The position numbers and the translations under genes are program-made. This document shows, in pieces, positions 31,861 to 46,382 of a stretch of 64,000 bases of DNA. Position 1 is the stretch's first letter. Every line of letters starts with the position of its first letter. The stretch comes from Ganoderma boninense. Lineage: Eukaryota; Basidiomycota; Agaricomycetes; Polyporales; Polyporaceae. A model generated the notes under the pieces. That model ran no database searches, had not been told where the DNA came from, and saw only the letters and a program-made list of their open reading frames with translations. The stretch is taken from positions 682,001 to 746,000 of the forward strand of contig CM035307.1 of assembly GCA_002900995.3 (NCBI GenBank). The letters run 5' to 3'.

Positions 31861-34262
31861 ATGGCTATCTCTGCAGCGTCCGTAGTCGGCCACACTACCG
31901 CCTCCTCTCCCAGGCCTCACATCCTGTACACGATTGAGGTCAAGGCGACGGATGGCAAGACATCCACCGCGTTGAAGCGCTACTCTGAGGTTCGGGCCGT
32001 CTTCTCACAGCGCATCCGCACTCCTGATCTCTACCCCATATGTACATAGTTCGTCGCCCTGCACGACACTCTCAACGACCCCGGCTCCCTCCCGCCCAAG
32101 CGGATCCTCGCGACAACCTTCGTTCCCTCTGCATGGCTTGACGACACGCTCATCGAGGAACGTAAGGCCGGCCTGTCCGCCTACCTCACCGGGCTTGTAG
32201 AGTCGCCCCAGTTCCGCGCACACAAGTTCCTTGTCGAGTTCCTGACGTCGTCTGCCCCGAAGGCGTCCGCGCGCGAGTTCAACCTCGAGGATGCCCTTCC
32301 GTCGACGCTCTCCCGCAAGGCGGCGTTGGAAGTGCAGCCGGTGCTCTCGGCGGAAGCTACACCCATTGCCGCCGCGTACTACCCCGACTGGGCTTCGGAC
32401 AGCAACCCGCCCGCGTCGCTCGACTTCTCCAAGTTCGACATCCTGCTCTTCGGTACGTACACGTAGTTACAATCTTTGCTCCGCACCCATGCGCCCTGCC
32501 CCCATGCCCGCGATTCTGGGCCCGGGATTACGGAGGAGAGGCACACGATGTCCGTGCAGGGCACGCGTTGTGGCACAGCCGCTAGAACTCAAATCTCGGG
32601 AATGATCTCACGACCCCAGGGCAGATGGATGAATGAAGGGCCGGCGCTGACTGATTTGGCATGCAGCCTTCGCGACTCCGAACTCGTCCTCGGGCATCTC
32701 GTGGGACTCCGGCTCGACTTCGACGCTCAAGACGCTCGTGTCGGCGGCGCACAACAGCGGCAAGGGCACGAAGGTCGTTCTGTCGATCGGTGGGTGTCTC
32801 ACGTACCGCGTTGGCGTTGTATTGCGAGGGAAGCGCGACTGCAGATCCTCACCGTGCGTTGCGTGTCAGGTGGCTGGGGTGGAAGCTATTGGTTCTCCCA
32901 GGCCATGAGCACTTCGGCCCACCGGACTACATTCGTCAACGCCTGCGTCAGCGCAGTGAACACGTACAACCTCGACGGTGCGTCTCCGTCCGCATCGCCT
33001 GACCTTTCGCACGCTATAACTGACGCACGCACGACCAAAACCAAAACCAGGCATCGACATTGACTGGGCACGTCCCCATACTTCGCTCTAAGTTATATAT
33101 CACGATGTGCTAATGCGCGCGTGCGGCGTGTTGACAGGAGTACCCCAACGAGTCGGGCGCAGGCAATCCTCACTCCTCTGCGGATGCGGCGAACCTTCTG
33201 TCGTTCTTCCAGTCGCTCCGGACTGCACTGGGCTCGTCGAAGATCATCTCCGCCGCCGTCACTCAACTGCCGTGGACGGGCTCCAACGGCAGCCCGCTCA
33301 CCAACGTCTCCGCGTACGCCTCAGTCATGACCTACGCGAATATCATGTCAGTCCCCCGCTCCACTGACCAGACCTGGACCCCATGCTAACATTCGCACTC
33401 GCGTCAATCCGTGCAGGAACTACGACGTGTGGGGCGCGTCGTCCTCCCCTGGCCCGAATGCACCGCTCGGCAACCTCTGCGGCACGTCCTCGCTCCCGCA
33501 GTACTCGGCGCAGGCCGCACTTTCGCAGTGGACCGCCGCAGGCTTCCCCGCATCCAAGCTCGTGCTCGGCCTCCCGCTCTACGGCTACGTCTCCCAGAGC
33601 ACCAAGACGACCCTCCAGCAGATCGCGCGGCCGCCCGCCGGCTTCGACCCCGTCAAGTACAAGGAGCAGGTGCTCGGCCTCCCCGCGCGGGGCCTCAAGT
33701 GCCCGCTGCCTGGGGTGCAGGAGGACGTTGTGGAAGGTGAGGAGCCGAACGCGCTCCATGGCAACCATGAGAGGAGGAAGGAGGGGAAGGAGAAGGAGGT
33801 GACGGCAGAGGCGGCCGGCGACCTGAGCTCGTACTTTGGCCAGCAGATCGCGTTCAACCAGCTCGTTGCGCTGGGCGCGCTCACCAAGTCGTCGTCGGGG
33901 ACGTATGGCGGCGCGAACGGGTACACCATGGGTAGGTTTTCATTGCGTTTGTTTTTGTATCGCGGTGAATGGGCGCTGATGCGAGGGGGGGGGGGTATTA
34001 GCTTGGGACGACTGCAGCGACACGCCGTTCCTGTACAACTCATCCCGCAAGACGGTTGTTACGTACGACGACACCTGGTCCCTGGGCGACAAGGCACTCT
34101 TCGCGAAGCAGAATGGCATGGCCGGATGCTTTACGTGGTCGCTCGACCAGGTACGTTTACGAAGGGCGACGTGTTTGTGGCAATGCGATGCTGACGGCAG
34201 CTTTCTCATAGGACGATGGGTACACGCTCCAGAACGTTATCCGCTCGAACCTTGGAAAGTAA
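31861..34262 (+). CDS. GH18 chitinase-like protein with N-terminal PX domain
   Basis: Predicted to hydrolyse beta-1,4-N-acetylglucosamine polymers and to bind phosphoinositide membranes. Nine exons join in frame: 31861-31989, 32050-32452, 32667-32789, 32870-32977, 33051-33067, 33138-33346, 33417-33931, 34002-34150 and 34212-34262; about 567 aa. PX domain at residues about 15-130 (YTIEVKATDG, RYSEFVALHD, LPPKRILATTF, AGLSAYLTGLVESP). GH18 barrel from about 165 (AAYYPDWASD, KVVLSIGGWGGS). The catalytic DxxDxDxE is intact as DGIDIDWEYP, completed only across two introns. The C-terminal MAGCFTWSLDQDDG is typical. There is no signal peptide, so the protein should be cytosolic or endosomal rather than secreted. 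Exon 7 contains a Lys/Glu-rich insertion (about 33720-33810) not seen in usual GH18 enzymes. The intron at 33068 appears to use a GC donor (GCACGT). An upstream ATG at 31804 is an alternative. Confidence 0.85.
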
Positions 34263-34903
34263 GAGCTAGGCACTAGTAGTTAAGATACTCGGTGGCATGA
34301 GTCGGTGGGGATTCAGACTGGTATCTGGTATGATCATCATGACTGCGACGTTATTTGACGACTTTGACGACACGACCTCATATCATTCGGTTGGGATTGC
34401 GTGATTGCTTGTATGCTGTATGCATAGCTTGGCAATACATTGACTGTATAGTGCTCAATTGTCCGCCTCCTATCAGGCAGTAGAATCGAGGGCTTTAAGA
34501 ACGAATTCGCTATAATGGCGGACTGTCTGAAGCGTGCTACCACTTTCGATCGCTGGAAGAACTCAATATGCTCAGGCACGAGCTGCCAGGTATCGATGAT
34601 CCATGACCTTGCTTTCTTGGGAAGTTCATGCGAGTTCGTGGAGGTGAGCGTGCATGGATATGCCGATGGCTCGAAAGGGAGTGAAATTGATAATCATGTC
34701 GACCCAACGCATGCTACACTGGCATTGTCTCGCAAATTTGGATAATGAGCAAGTCATTGTTACTTTGATATTTTGGGACGAGAACTATGGCTACAGCTTG
34801 TCTATGTAATACAACAGATTAACCATCACATCTAGGTCACAATTGTACCCGGAATCCATTATGTCGAGGTTGTGGTCGAGAGTGACAGAAACGCATACAC
34901 CCC
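34263..34903. other. Intergenic between chitinase and kinase 3' ends
   Basis: Convergent gene ends; nothing recognisable beyond probable 3' untranslated sequence. Confidence 0.5.
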
Positions 34904-36516
34904 TCATGCGTGGGTCCATATGCGAATGTGCCGCATGCCATTCATCACCGCCTTCAACGACCCCCTCCGCTTCTTCTTCTCCGACTTCACAGCCGCCACC
35001 GCAGCGTTCACGTCTACGCCCTCTCGGGCACACGTTTGGGGAGAGTCCGCGTCGAGTGAAAGCTCGGGCACGTTCGGCGAGGCGACCGCCGCGTCCACCG
35101 CAAACGTCGGAGGTGTGTCCGGGCCCGCGCTCTCCTCCCCGCTGCTGCTCCCGCCTTCTCCCCCGGCGGACACTGCGTCGGGCGTGGCGGGGATGGGGCG
35201 GGGCGCGGAGACGGACCAGATGTCCGAGTCGAGCACGTCGTTCTTGCTGTCGATGTCGCTGTTGCTGAAGTGCGACGCGGTAGACGTGTCGGGGCGGACG
35301 AGCGTCGCGGTGGTCGCCGCGGCCGCGAGCTCCTCGGTCGAGAACGAGAGGAACTGCGTCGAGAGCGCCGCGGGTAGCACGAGGTCGAGTGGGCGCAGCT
35401 GCCCTGCGCTGTCCGGACGCGCGACGTTCTGCGGCAGCGCCGTGAACGGCGCGCGGGTGGACGACGCGGTCTTGACTACCACGGACGCAGAGACCGCAGA
35501 GGGTGCTGAAATCGAGGACGAGACGGAGGACGAGGACGACGGCGAGGCCAGGGGCGCGGAGTTGGGGGGGAAGAACGTGTCGAGGGCCCGGACGGCGGCG
35601 CGGAGCTCGGGGAGGGCGATGCGTTTTTCGGGGTCGAGCTCGAAGATGCGGCCGAGGAGCGCGGCGGCGCCCGCGGAGATGGGCAGGTATTGCTCGAGCC
35701 AGGGCGCGCCCTCGCGCAGGAAGAGGCGGAAGCCCTCGTCGGTCTTGGGCGAGGCGACGTACCACGGGTTACGTCCGCTCACCATGTTGCAGAGGATCGT
35801 GCCCAGGGCCCAGACGTCCGAGGGCCCGGTCTGGTATGGGGTCTTCTCGCGGTAGATGCCCAGGCATTCTAGAGAAAGGGGGAGAAGGTTAGTATATGCG
35901 GCTGCGGGGGTGATAATGGAGAGGAAGACACACCTGGACTCATGTAGAAGGAAGAGCCGCAACCGAAGTTGGAGCTGCGCTTGCTGCGGGTCGAGAGCCC
36001 GAAGTCGGCGAGGTAGACATGCTCAGCCCCGGGCGAGCAAAGCACGTTCTCGGGCTTGAGGTCGCGGTGGTACACGCCAGCCTCGTGACACGCGGCGAGC
36101 GCGTCGATGAGCTGGAGGAACGTGCGTCGGACAGCAGCGTCGTTGTTTTCGTACGCGCCGCGCTCCATGATCGCGGTGAAGAGGTCGCCCCCGACGCAGA
36201 GGTCGAGCACGAGGAACGTGTAGAACTCCTCCTCGATCACCGCGTGCAGGGTGACGACCCCGTACACGTCCGACACCGCGCGGTGGTGCGCGATCTCGCG
36301 CTGCTGCTGTCGCGCGAGGTCCGAGCCGTCGGGGTGCCGCAGGAGACACTTGACGGCGTAGTGCTGCGTGCCGTGCGGAGCAGGCGCGAGGTCCCTCGCA
36401 CGGTACACGACGCCATATGCGCCTGCGCTGATTTTCTCGACCATGCGCAGGTGGAAGGCGCCGCGGGAGATGGTGAGGCCCGAGAAGTCGGGGAGGATGG
36501 CACTCATCTGCACCAT
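34904..36516 (-). CDS. Serine/threonine protein kinase, Ran1/Sks1-like
   Basis: Phosphorylates Ser/Thr; the Ran1/Pat1-Sks1-Vhs1 group acts in nutrient and developmental control. Two exons, 36516-35934 and 35868-34904, about 515 aa. Kinase motifs in order: glycine loop SAGAYGVVY, VAIK-type YAVKCLL, catalytic loop YHRDLKPENVL, DFG in LADFGLSTRS, and YMSPE with the E completed across the intron, then PSDVWALGTILCNMVSGRNPW. The domain fills residues about 15-265. The C-terminal 250 residues are Ser/Ala/Thr rich and low-complexity, ending in a basic KKKRRGS stretch that could be a nuclear signal. A second ATG nine bases downstream of the start (36507) is equally possible. A TATA box lies about 100 nt upstream. 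No breaks. Confidence 0.88.
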
Positions 36517-36614
36517 GGTGGTGGGTGGGTAATAACAGATAGCTGCGTTTGTAGATGGACTTTGGGAAATGTGAGCTCGAAATTGTCCAAGTCCGAAGAC
36601 GTGAAAACGCACGC

Positions 36615-36624
36615 TTTATATACC
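36615..36624 (-). promoter_or_regulatory. TATA box of the kinase gene
   Basis: Reverse complement GGTATATAAA, about 100 nt upstream of the start at 36516; same sequence as in front of the 23-kb F-box-like gene. Confidence 0.5.
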
Positions 36625-36639
36625 TGGCCCGGCGGCTAG

Positions 36640-37954
36640 GTGCCACAGCTTTTTGGGGGGACAGTAGTATCGAAGTGGACCGCTGAAGTGCGAGATAGCT
36701 TGGCTCGGCACTGGAGGATGGGCTGTCCTTGGCGGAAACTGGGGGGGGGAGTGGGGGCGGAAATAGGCTGCGGGACTGCGACTGGGCGGGCATTATATGT
36801 ACACGTCGTGAACCCGAGTGCCGCGGCTGTCGGAGGCAGGTCGACGGTCGGATTAGTGGGCGCATTGGGACCGTGACCAAGCGCGATGGTGTGCGCGGCT
36901 GTCGGCATCCGAGGCGCATGTTGCGTTGAGTCAGTCTCGATCGTCTTCAGTCCGGATGAAAGAAGAGACTGACGTAACCTCCAGCCCACTCGGCAATCGA
37001 GCACTACAGTGGCTCCGTGGCTGTGTTCCCCGGATGAGTTGGTGGGGCCTCGGCCGAAGCCCACCTCTCCACCCTCTCTCCGCTCGGTCTTCATGCGCGA
37101 GCCGTTCCCGCGGCCCAGAGGGCGAGGATCAGGATCCCCGCCTCCAATGCCTACAAGTCAGTGTGATACCTGCTCGTAAGTTGCCTCCATATGACTAGGA
37201 TCGTTGGAGCACCTTTCGAGATGCCGACAGGTCGTTCAGACTCGCTGACTAAAGGTTTAAGTATGAATCTCCTGTCGGATCGTTGGCGCCCTCAAACAAA
37301 CCCGTCTGACTGTACCATGTCCTCGGCCTGTCAGGACATCCCGGCCGGGATTCTAACGTCTAGATCGACGCGAGATCGTGAAGGAAAAGACATTACCAAG
37401 ACATAACGAGGGTCACGTATAAGCCACATTCTGCGGCCGCAACATTGTGTGTGATCCCGTACTGGCCCAGCAGCCGGAATCTGGTTGCCGCCAGGGCGAG
37501 TTGCGAGAACACGCAGTTGCTTTCCGAAGAAGTAGAACTGGCGAACCATGTCAGTTCTGTCTAAGTGCATTCAGTGGACACGACAGGATTGCAAGTAATA
37601 GGGTTTCTCCCTCTGCATGCGCACCGGGGCAAAGCGAGACTTGCACAGTACTAAACAATCGGTCCTGCTTAGGAGAATAAGGAGCTGAGGCAGGGTTGGC
37701 TAGGAAGGCGACGGGATGGCGGAAGTGTGACTCGACCCGGGTGATCGATTTCGTGGCTTCATCAAGGAAGGCAGGAACCTTGCGCACAAGGTAAGGCGGA
37801 TGGGTGACCACACGAACGAGCAAGCGGTATGACTGCATCTCTAAGCTGGTTTACTTCTACCTGATCATACTGGTCATATTGGTCAGCAGAAGTCCCGAGC
37901 ACTCGGAATTTCGTCCGAGACGAGCCCGTACCTGAGGATGGAAACCGCTTCCCG
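36640..37954. other. Intergenic, no gene recognised
   Basis: Short frames only. Contains the kinase upstream region and the 3' side of the ITPase gene. Confidence 0.5.
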
Positions 37955-38758
37955 TCAGTCCTGGGCGGGAAGGGTACGGAGATATTGTTCGAGCTTCTCC
38001 AAGGCCCGCCCGCGATGCGAGATCTTGTTCTTTTGCTCGCAGTGCATCTCCGCGTAGCTGTTAATGAATTTAATACAATTCGTCGGTTTGGCAGGTGGAA
38101 CGAGGATACGCACGTCTTTCCGGTGCCATCGGGCTCGAAGCACGGGTCCCATCCGAAGTTGCTGGGTCCGCGGGCTGGAACAATTTTACCATCGGTCCTG
38201 CCCTCGAAGAGGACAGGTTCGTGTCCGGGTCCTGCGCTGTACGCAAATGTACACAATGCCCAGGCCGCGGTGGTGTCGAAACCGACGAGGAGTTTATTCA
38301 GGCCTGGGGTTCGTTAGGGAGAAGAAAGAAAGAAGAAAGACGAATACAGCAAGGCTGTAACCCACCATCTTGGCCGAGCTCCTTCAAGAAGTATTTGATG
38401 TATGGGCCAGGGAGTCCGTTCAACGCCTGGAAGCAAAGCGCCGTGTCCTCGGTGATGCAGGGACGGCCGAGCAGCTCGGCAGCACGGCGACACTTTGCGA
38501 TTGCGACTTCCTGAGTCGACCCTTGCACCTCTGGGACTGTGAAGATTTTAATAATCAGCTTAAAACCAAAAAATATGGCCATGATAAGAAGCGTGCTGAC
38601 TGTCGAGCTCCTGAGAATCGACCTCGATGTTCGCCGCGCCTAAGATCTGGCGAACCTCGCGGAGTTTACCAGCGTTTCCAGTTACAAAGGCTGTTCACGT
38701 CGTGTCATCAGCACACAGAAAAGTCAGATTAGCAGGTTGAAAACATACTGATTTTCAT
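37955..38758 (-). CDS. HAM1: Inosine triphosphate pyrophosphatase (HAM1 family)
   Basis: Hydrolyses ITP, dITP and XTP to monophosphates, keeping deaminated purines out of DNA and RNA. Five exons: 38758-38749 (only ten bases, MKI plus one), 38690-38601, 38536-38366, 38303-38114 and 38057-37955, giving 187 aa, the normal family length. Motifs: N-terminal [12 protein letters not shown], substrate-pocket [56 protein letters not shown] and the C-terminal [10 protein letters not shown]. All joins are in phase with GT..AG introns of about 46-62 nt. It is divergent from SMC5 with 288 nt between start codons, so the two share a promoter region. No oddities. Confidence 0.93.
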
Positions 38759-39046
38759 CGCGAGGGGTTCGAACCGGCGTAGACGGGAGCAAGGTGTCCT
38801 CGGACCTCCGCGAGGGGTACATTCGGTGTCCGCTCGGGCATGGTTCACCAGCGTCTATCCACTATCGCGGAAGCGCTTCTTCCGAGTCACACTGTCACGT
38901 GCAGGGTTGCGAAAGAGCCTGCCCTAAACTGCCGCAGCCGGTGCGCGCGACGCGTCGAGAAGGACCCCTTCTTCATCCTCCTAGACGCTAACGACGACCG
39001 CGTTCCCCCCACTCGGCGCACCGGCGACCGTACATATAGATCCACG

Positions 39047-43814
<4,768 letters not shown>

Positions 43815-44776
43815 CAGGGAGGCCCGGTGTAGATGGTATCGTGAGATCGTTCGCTTCGTTCTCGTCGTGTTGTAGACTCGGTGGCTGCTGTGTTGAGAGA
43901 TGAGAGGAGATGAGAGAAGAGAGAAGAGGAGGGAAGAGGGGAGAACCAAGACAGACAGCGACAGTGCAGTGCACGCGTTTTGGGTTTCTTGTAGATGATT
44001 TATTCGCCTGCTTTATCGTACTTCACAGAACGTAGTCCAGTATTCGTACAATCCCCCTGTTGTTACCCCGTACCGTACTGTGCTTTCTAGATATTCTTTC
44101 GCCATTCGTTGCATATCCTTACGCATAGGTACGCATGTTGTTTGCGCGTTACTAAGTGTGTCAATCTCAACAGCCAGGCTGTGGCAGTGCTCAAGAACGT
44201 ACGGTTGAGACGAAGCGCGGGAGCCTGCATGGCAGCGTTCTTAGCTTTGCCCCTTGTGCGCGACGAAGTCGGCGGTGTATTTATGGTCTGGAAGGCAGGT
44301 AGCGGTAGAATTTACGGTACCCCAAGACGGTACCGGTCGCGAGGAAGCACGAGTTCGGAAGATGAACCCTTCGTCTGATGTCACTCTGCATACAGCCAGT
44401 CTTCGAGATAACAAGAACACTGACGATTAGGCATAAGCGCATCTAGACAACACCGTGGACCGTAAAGTTGTACGACATTAACGTGGTATGGACTCTGAAG
44501 GCAAGTCGGTCTTCAAAAAGTTTGGCCAGGGCTGTGTGACAGCACATTCCTCTCTTGCCCTATGGGTGTCACAAGACAGTCGGAAAGACGTATGTACTCG
44601 CCGCTCATGCTCATGTGTGGCGGTACTTTTGAAGCTTCAGTATTCAGGTGCCCTGATCAACTGTGCCGTTAAGAAGCGTCGAGTACAGCTTGCACAGCTT
44701 TCCGGATGGAATTGGGCACACGGTATAAATACAGGCAAGGGGCAGGTCCGAGTCCAACGCCCCCTCCCCACCCACC
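43815..44776. other. Intergenic, with TATA box for the next gene
   Basis: No gene recognised. A purine-rich GAGAGGAGATGAGAGAAGAG run follows the SMC5 stop. TATAAAT at 44724-44730 lies about 50 nt before the ATG at 44777. Confidence 0.5.
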
Positions 44777-45858
44777 ATGCACGTCCTGCCGCTCGAGATC
44801 CAGCACAGCATCTTTCTCCTGGCCTGCACTGATGGAGGACGTACAGGCCTCGCGATATCCCTGACATCGAGGTCGTACCGAGACGCCGTCCGACCTGTGC
44901 GCTTCCACTCCGTCGCGGTCCGCGCCTTCCCACACATCGCAGGGGTGATCGAATCCTACAAGCACGACATCGCGGAGCTGGAGGCGAGCGGGTCGACGCT
45001 GAGGCCGCGCGTCAGGCACCTGCTTCTATCCCCAGAGAGTAAACAGCCCATCGATGCCGACGAACCGGACATCGAAGAGGTGAGCTCCACCGCAGAAGGA
45101 CGAAGCGTACATAGCCGCCGTGGTCGCGCTCCTCCAGCTCGCCGGCCCGACGCTGACGACGCTGGCGTACACGGCGCAGCTGCGCTTCATGGGGATCGGC
45201 GATGGGGTGTGCCCGATGCCACAACTCGAGGAGCTCACCGTCTTCCTGAACCCGTGCGAGCGCCGGAGCAAGATCCTGCTGGGCCCGCCGCATCCCCCCA
45301 CGTCGTACCCCGCGCTCCGGAAGCTGCACATCGTCCTGTCGTGGGGCGCGGTCGTGCCGGAACTCATGGGCTGGTGGGCGGAGGCCGCGCCGGACGTGAC
45401 GGATGTGCGTCTGACGAACGTGTTCAGGAGAGATGGCGGGAGCGCGTGGGTGGAGACCATGCTAGGTGCGTCTGAATCTCAACCGCTGTCTGGTCTCCGG
45501 GATGGAAGACATCGCCGGGTCATGATATCCCAGACCGAAGCTGAATTGTGGACACACCGCCAATAGACGAAGACCGCGCGAAGCGGCCATACCGCAGCGT
45601 GCGCCGGTTGTTCATCGAGCCGTACCAAAGCCGATCGGAGGGAAATGCGGGAACCCGCGCGTGCAGCACACGTACTTTGTGAAAGCGCTGAAGGATCTGA
45701 GGAGGCGGGTTCCGGGAGACCTGCAGTTTGTTCTTAAGGGAAGAGAGGCGGAGCAGCCTTTGAATCGGGTTGCGGACGTCGAGCGGTACTGGATGGATAG
45801 TGTCAGTGGAGGACCGGGAGGCTGGCGGTGGCCGGACGAGGCGACCGTGGCTAGGTAG
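44777..45858 (+). pseudogene. F-box/leucine-rich-type gene with two frame disruptions
   Basis: Begins MHVLPLEIQHSIFLLACTDG, an F-box-like helix, followed by RSYRDAVRPVRFHSVAV and leucine-rich blocks (LQLAGPTLTTLAYTAQ, PMPQLEELTVFLNP, YPALRKLHIVLSW), and ends YWMDSVSGGPGGWRWP, the tail typical of basidiomycete F-box-like families. Exon 1 (44777-45079) and exon 2 (45096-45465) join perfectly in phase if the 16 nt GTGAGCTCCACCGCAG are removed; that has exact donor and acceptor ends but is far too short for a normal fungal intron. The next intron (45466-45566) is ordinary. A one-base slip near 45640-45650 then separates RSVRRLFIEPYQSRSEG from VQHTYFVKALKDLRRRVPGD. With two disruptions I call it decayed, though indel errors could explain both. 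Confidence 0.6.
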
Positions 45859-46382
45859 CTAGTTGACGTTCGTCATGTTGATATTTTGTATTTGCTGGAG
45901 GACCTGGAGCATGGTCATCAGACCGCGGCTGAACTGGAAGTATACGGGGCCCGCGTCGAGGCTCGATCGAGGAGAAGACTATGCTTCAAGCGCGGTGAGG
46001 AAAAGAGTCAAGAGCAAATGTATGCACGGGTGCTTGTAGCGGCAACCACATCGAAGACCGAGAACGGAGCGACCGTCGACGAGGGTTTACCTAGAGCTCG
46101 AGTATGCGCCGTGGGCGGTGGAAGTGGAGGCCCAGACGCCCAGCATTGTCGGGTATTCCCGGAGTTCATCCGATGAGATCTTGAGATCTGATCTGATGGC
46201 TGTTGCAACTGTACAAAAGTGCGGTCGTCCAACTCGGCAACTCAGCCTGAGTCAGTCTCAAAACGTCGACCAACGCTCCGCTTCAGCTGCCAGGTAGGCT
46301 GCACAATCGTTTTCATACGTCCCAACATAAATGCTGAATGATGTGTCGTATTTTTCCAACACATAGCTACTAGTGACGGGCC
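45859..46382. other. Intergenic, no gene recognised
   Basis: Short frames only; contains the presumed promoter of the DAHP synthase gene. Confidence 0.5.

Noticed and set aside
34872..35855. 327-aa plus-strand open frame
   Set aside because: Antisense to the kinase C-terminal exon.
38755..38790. GGGGTTCGAACCGGCG, resembling a tRNA T-arm
   Set aside because: It overlaps the ITPase start region and no acceptor stem or anticodon arm can be built around it.
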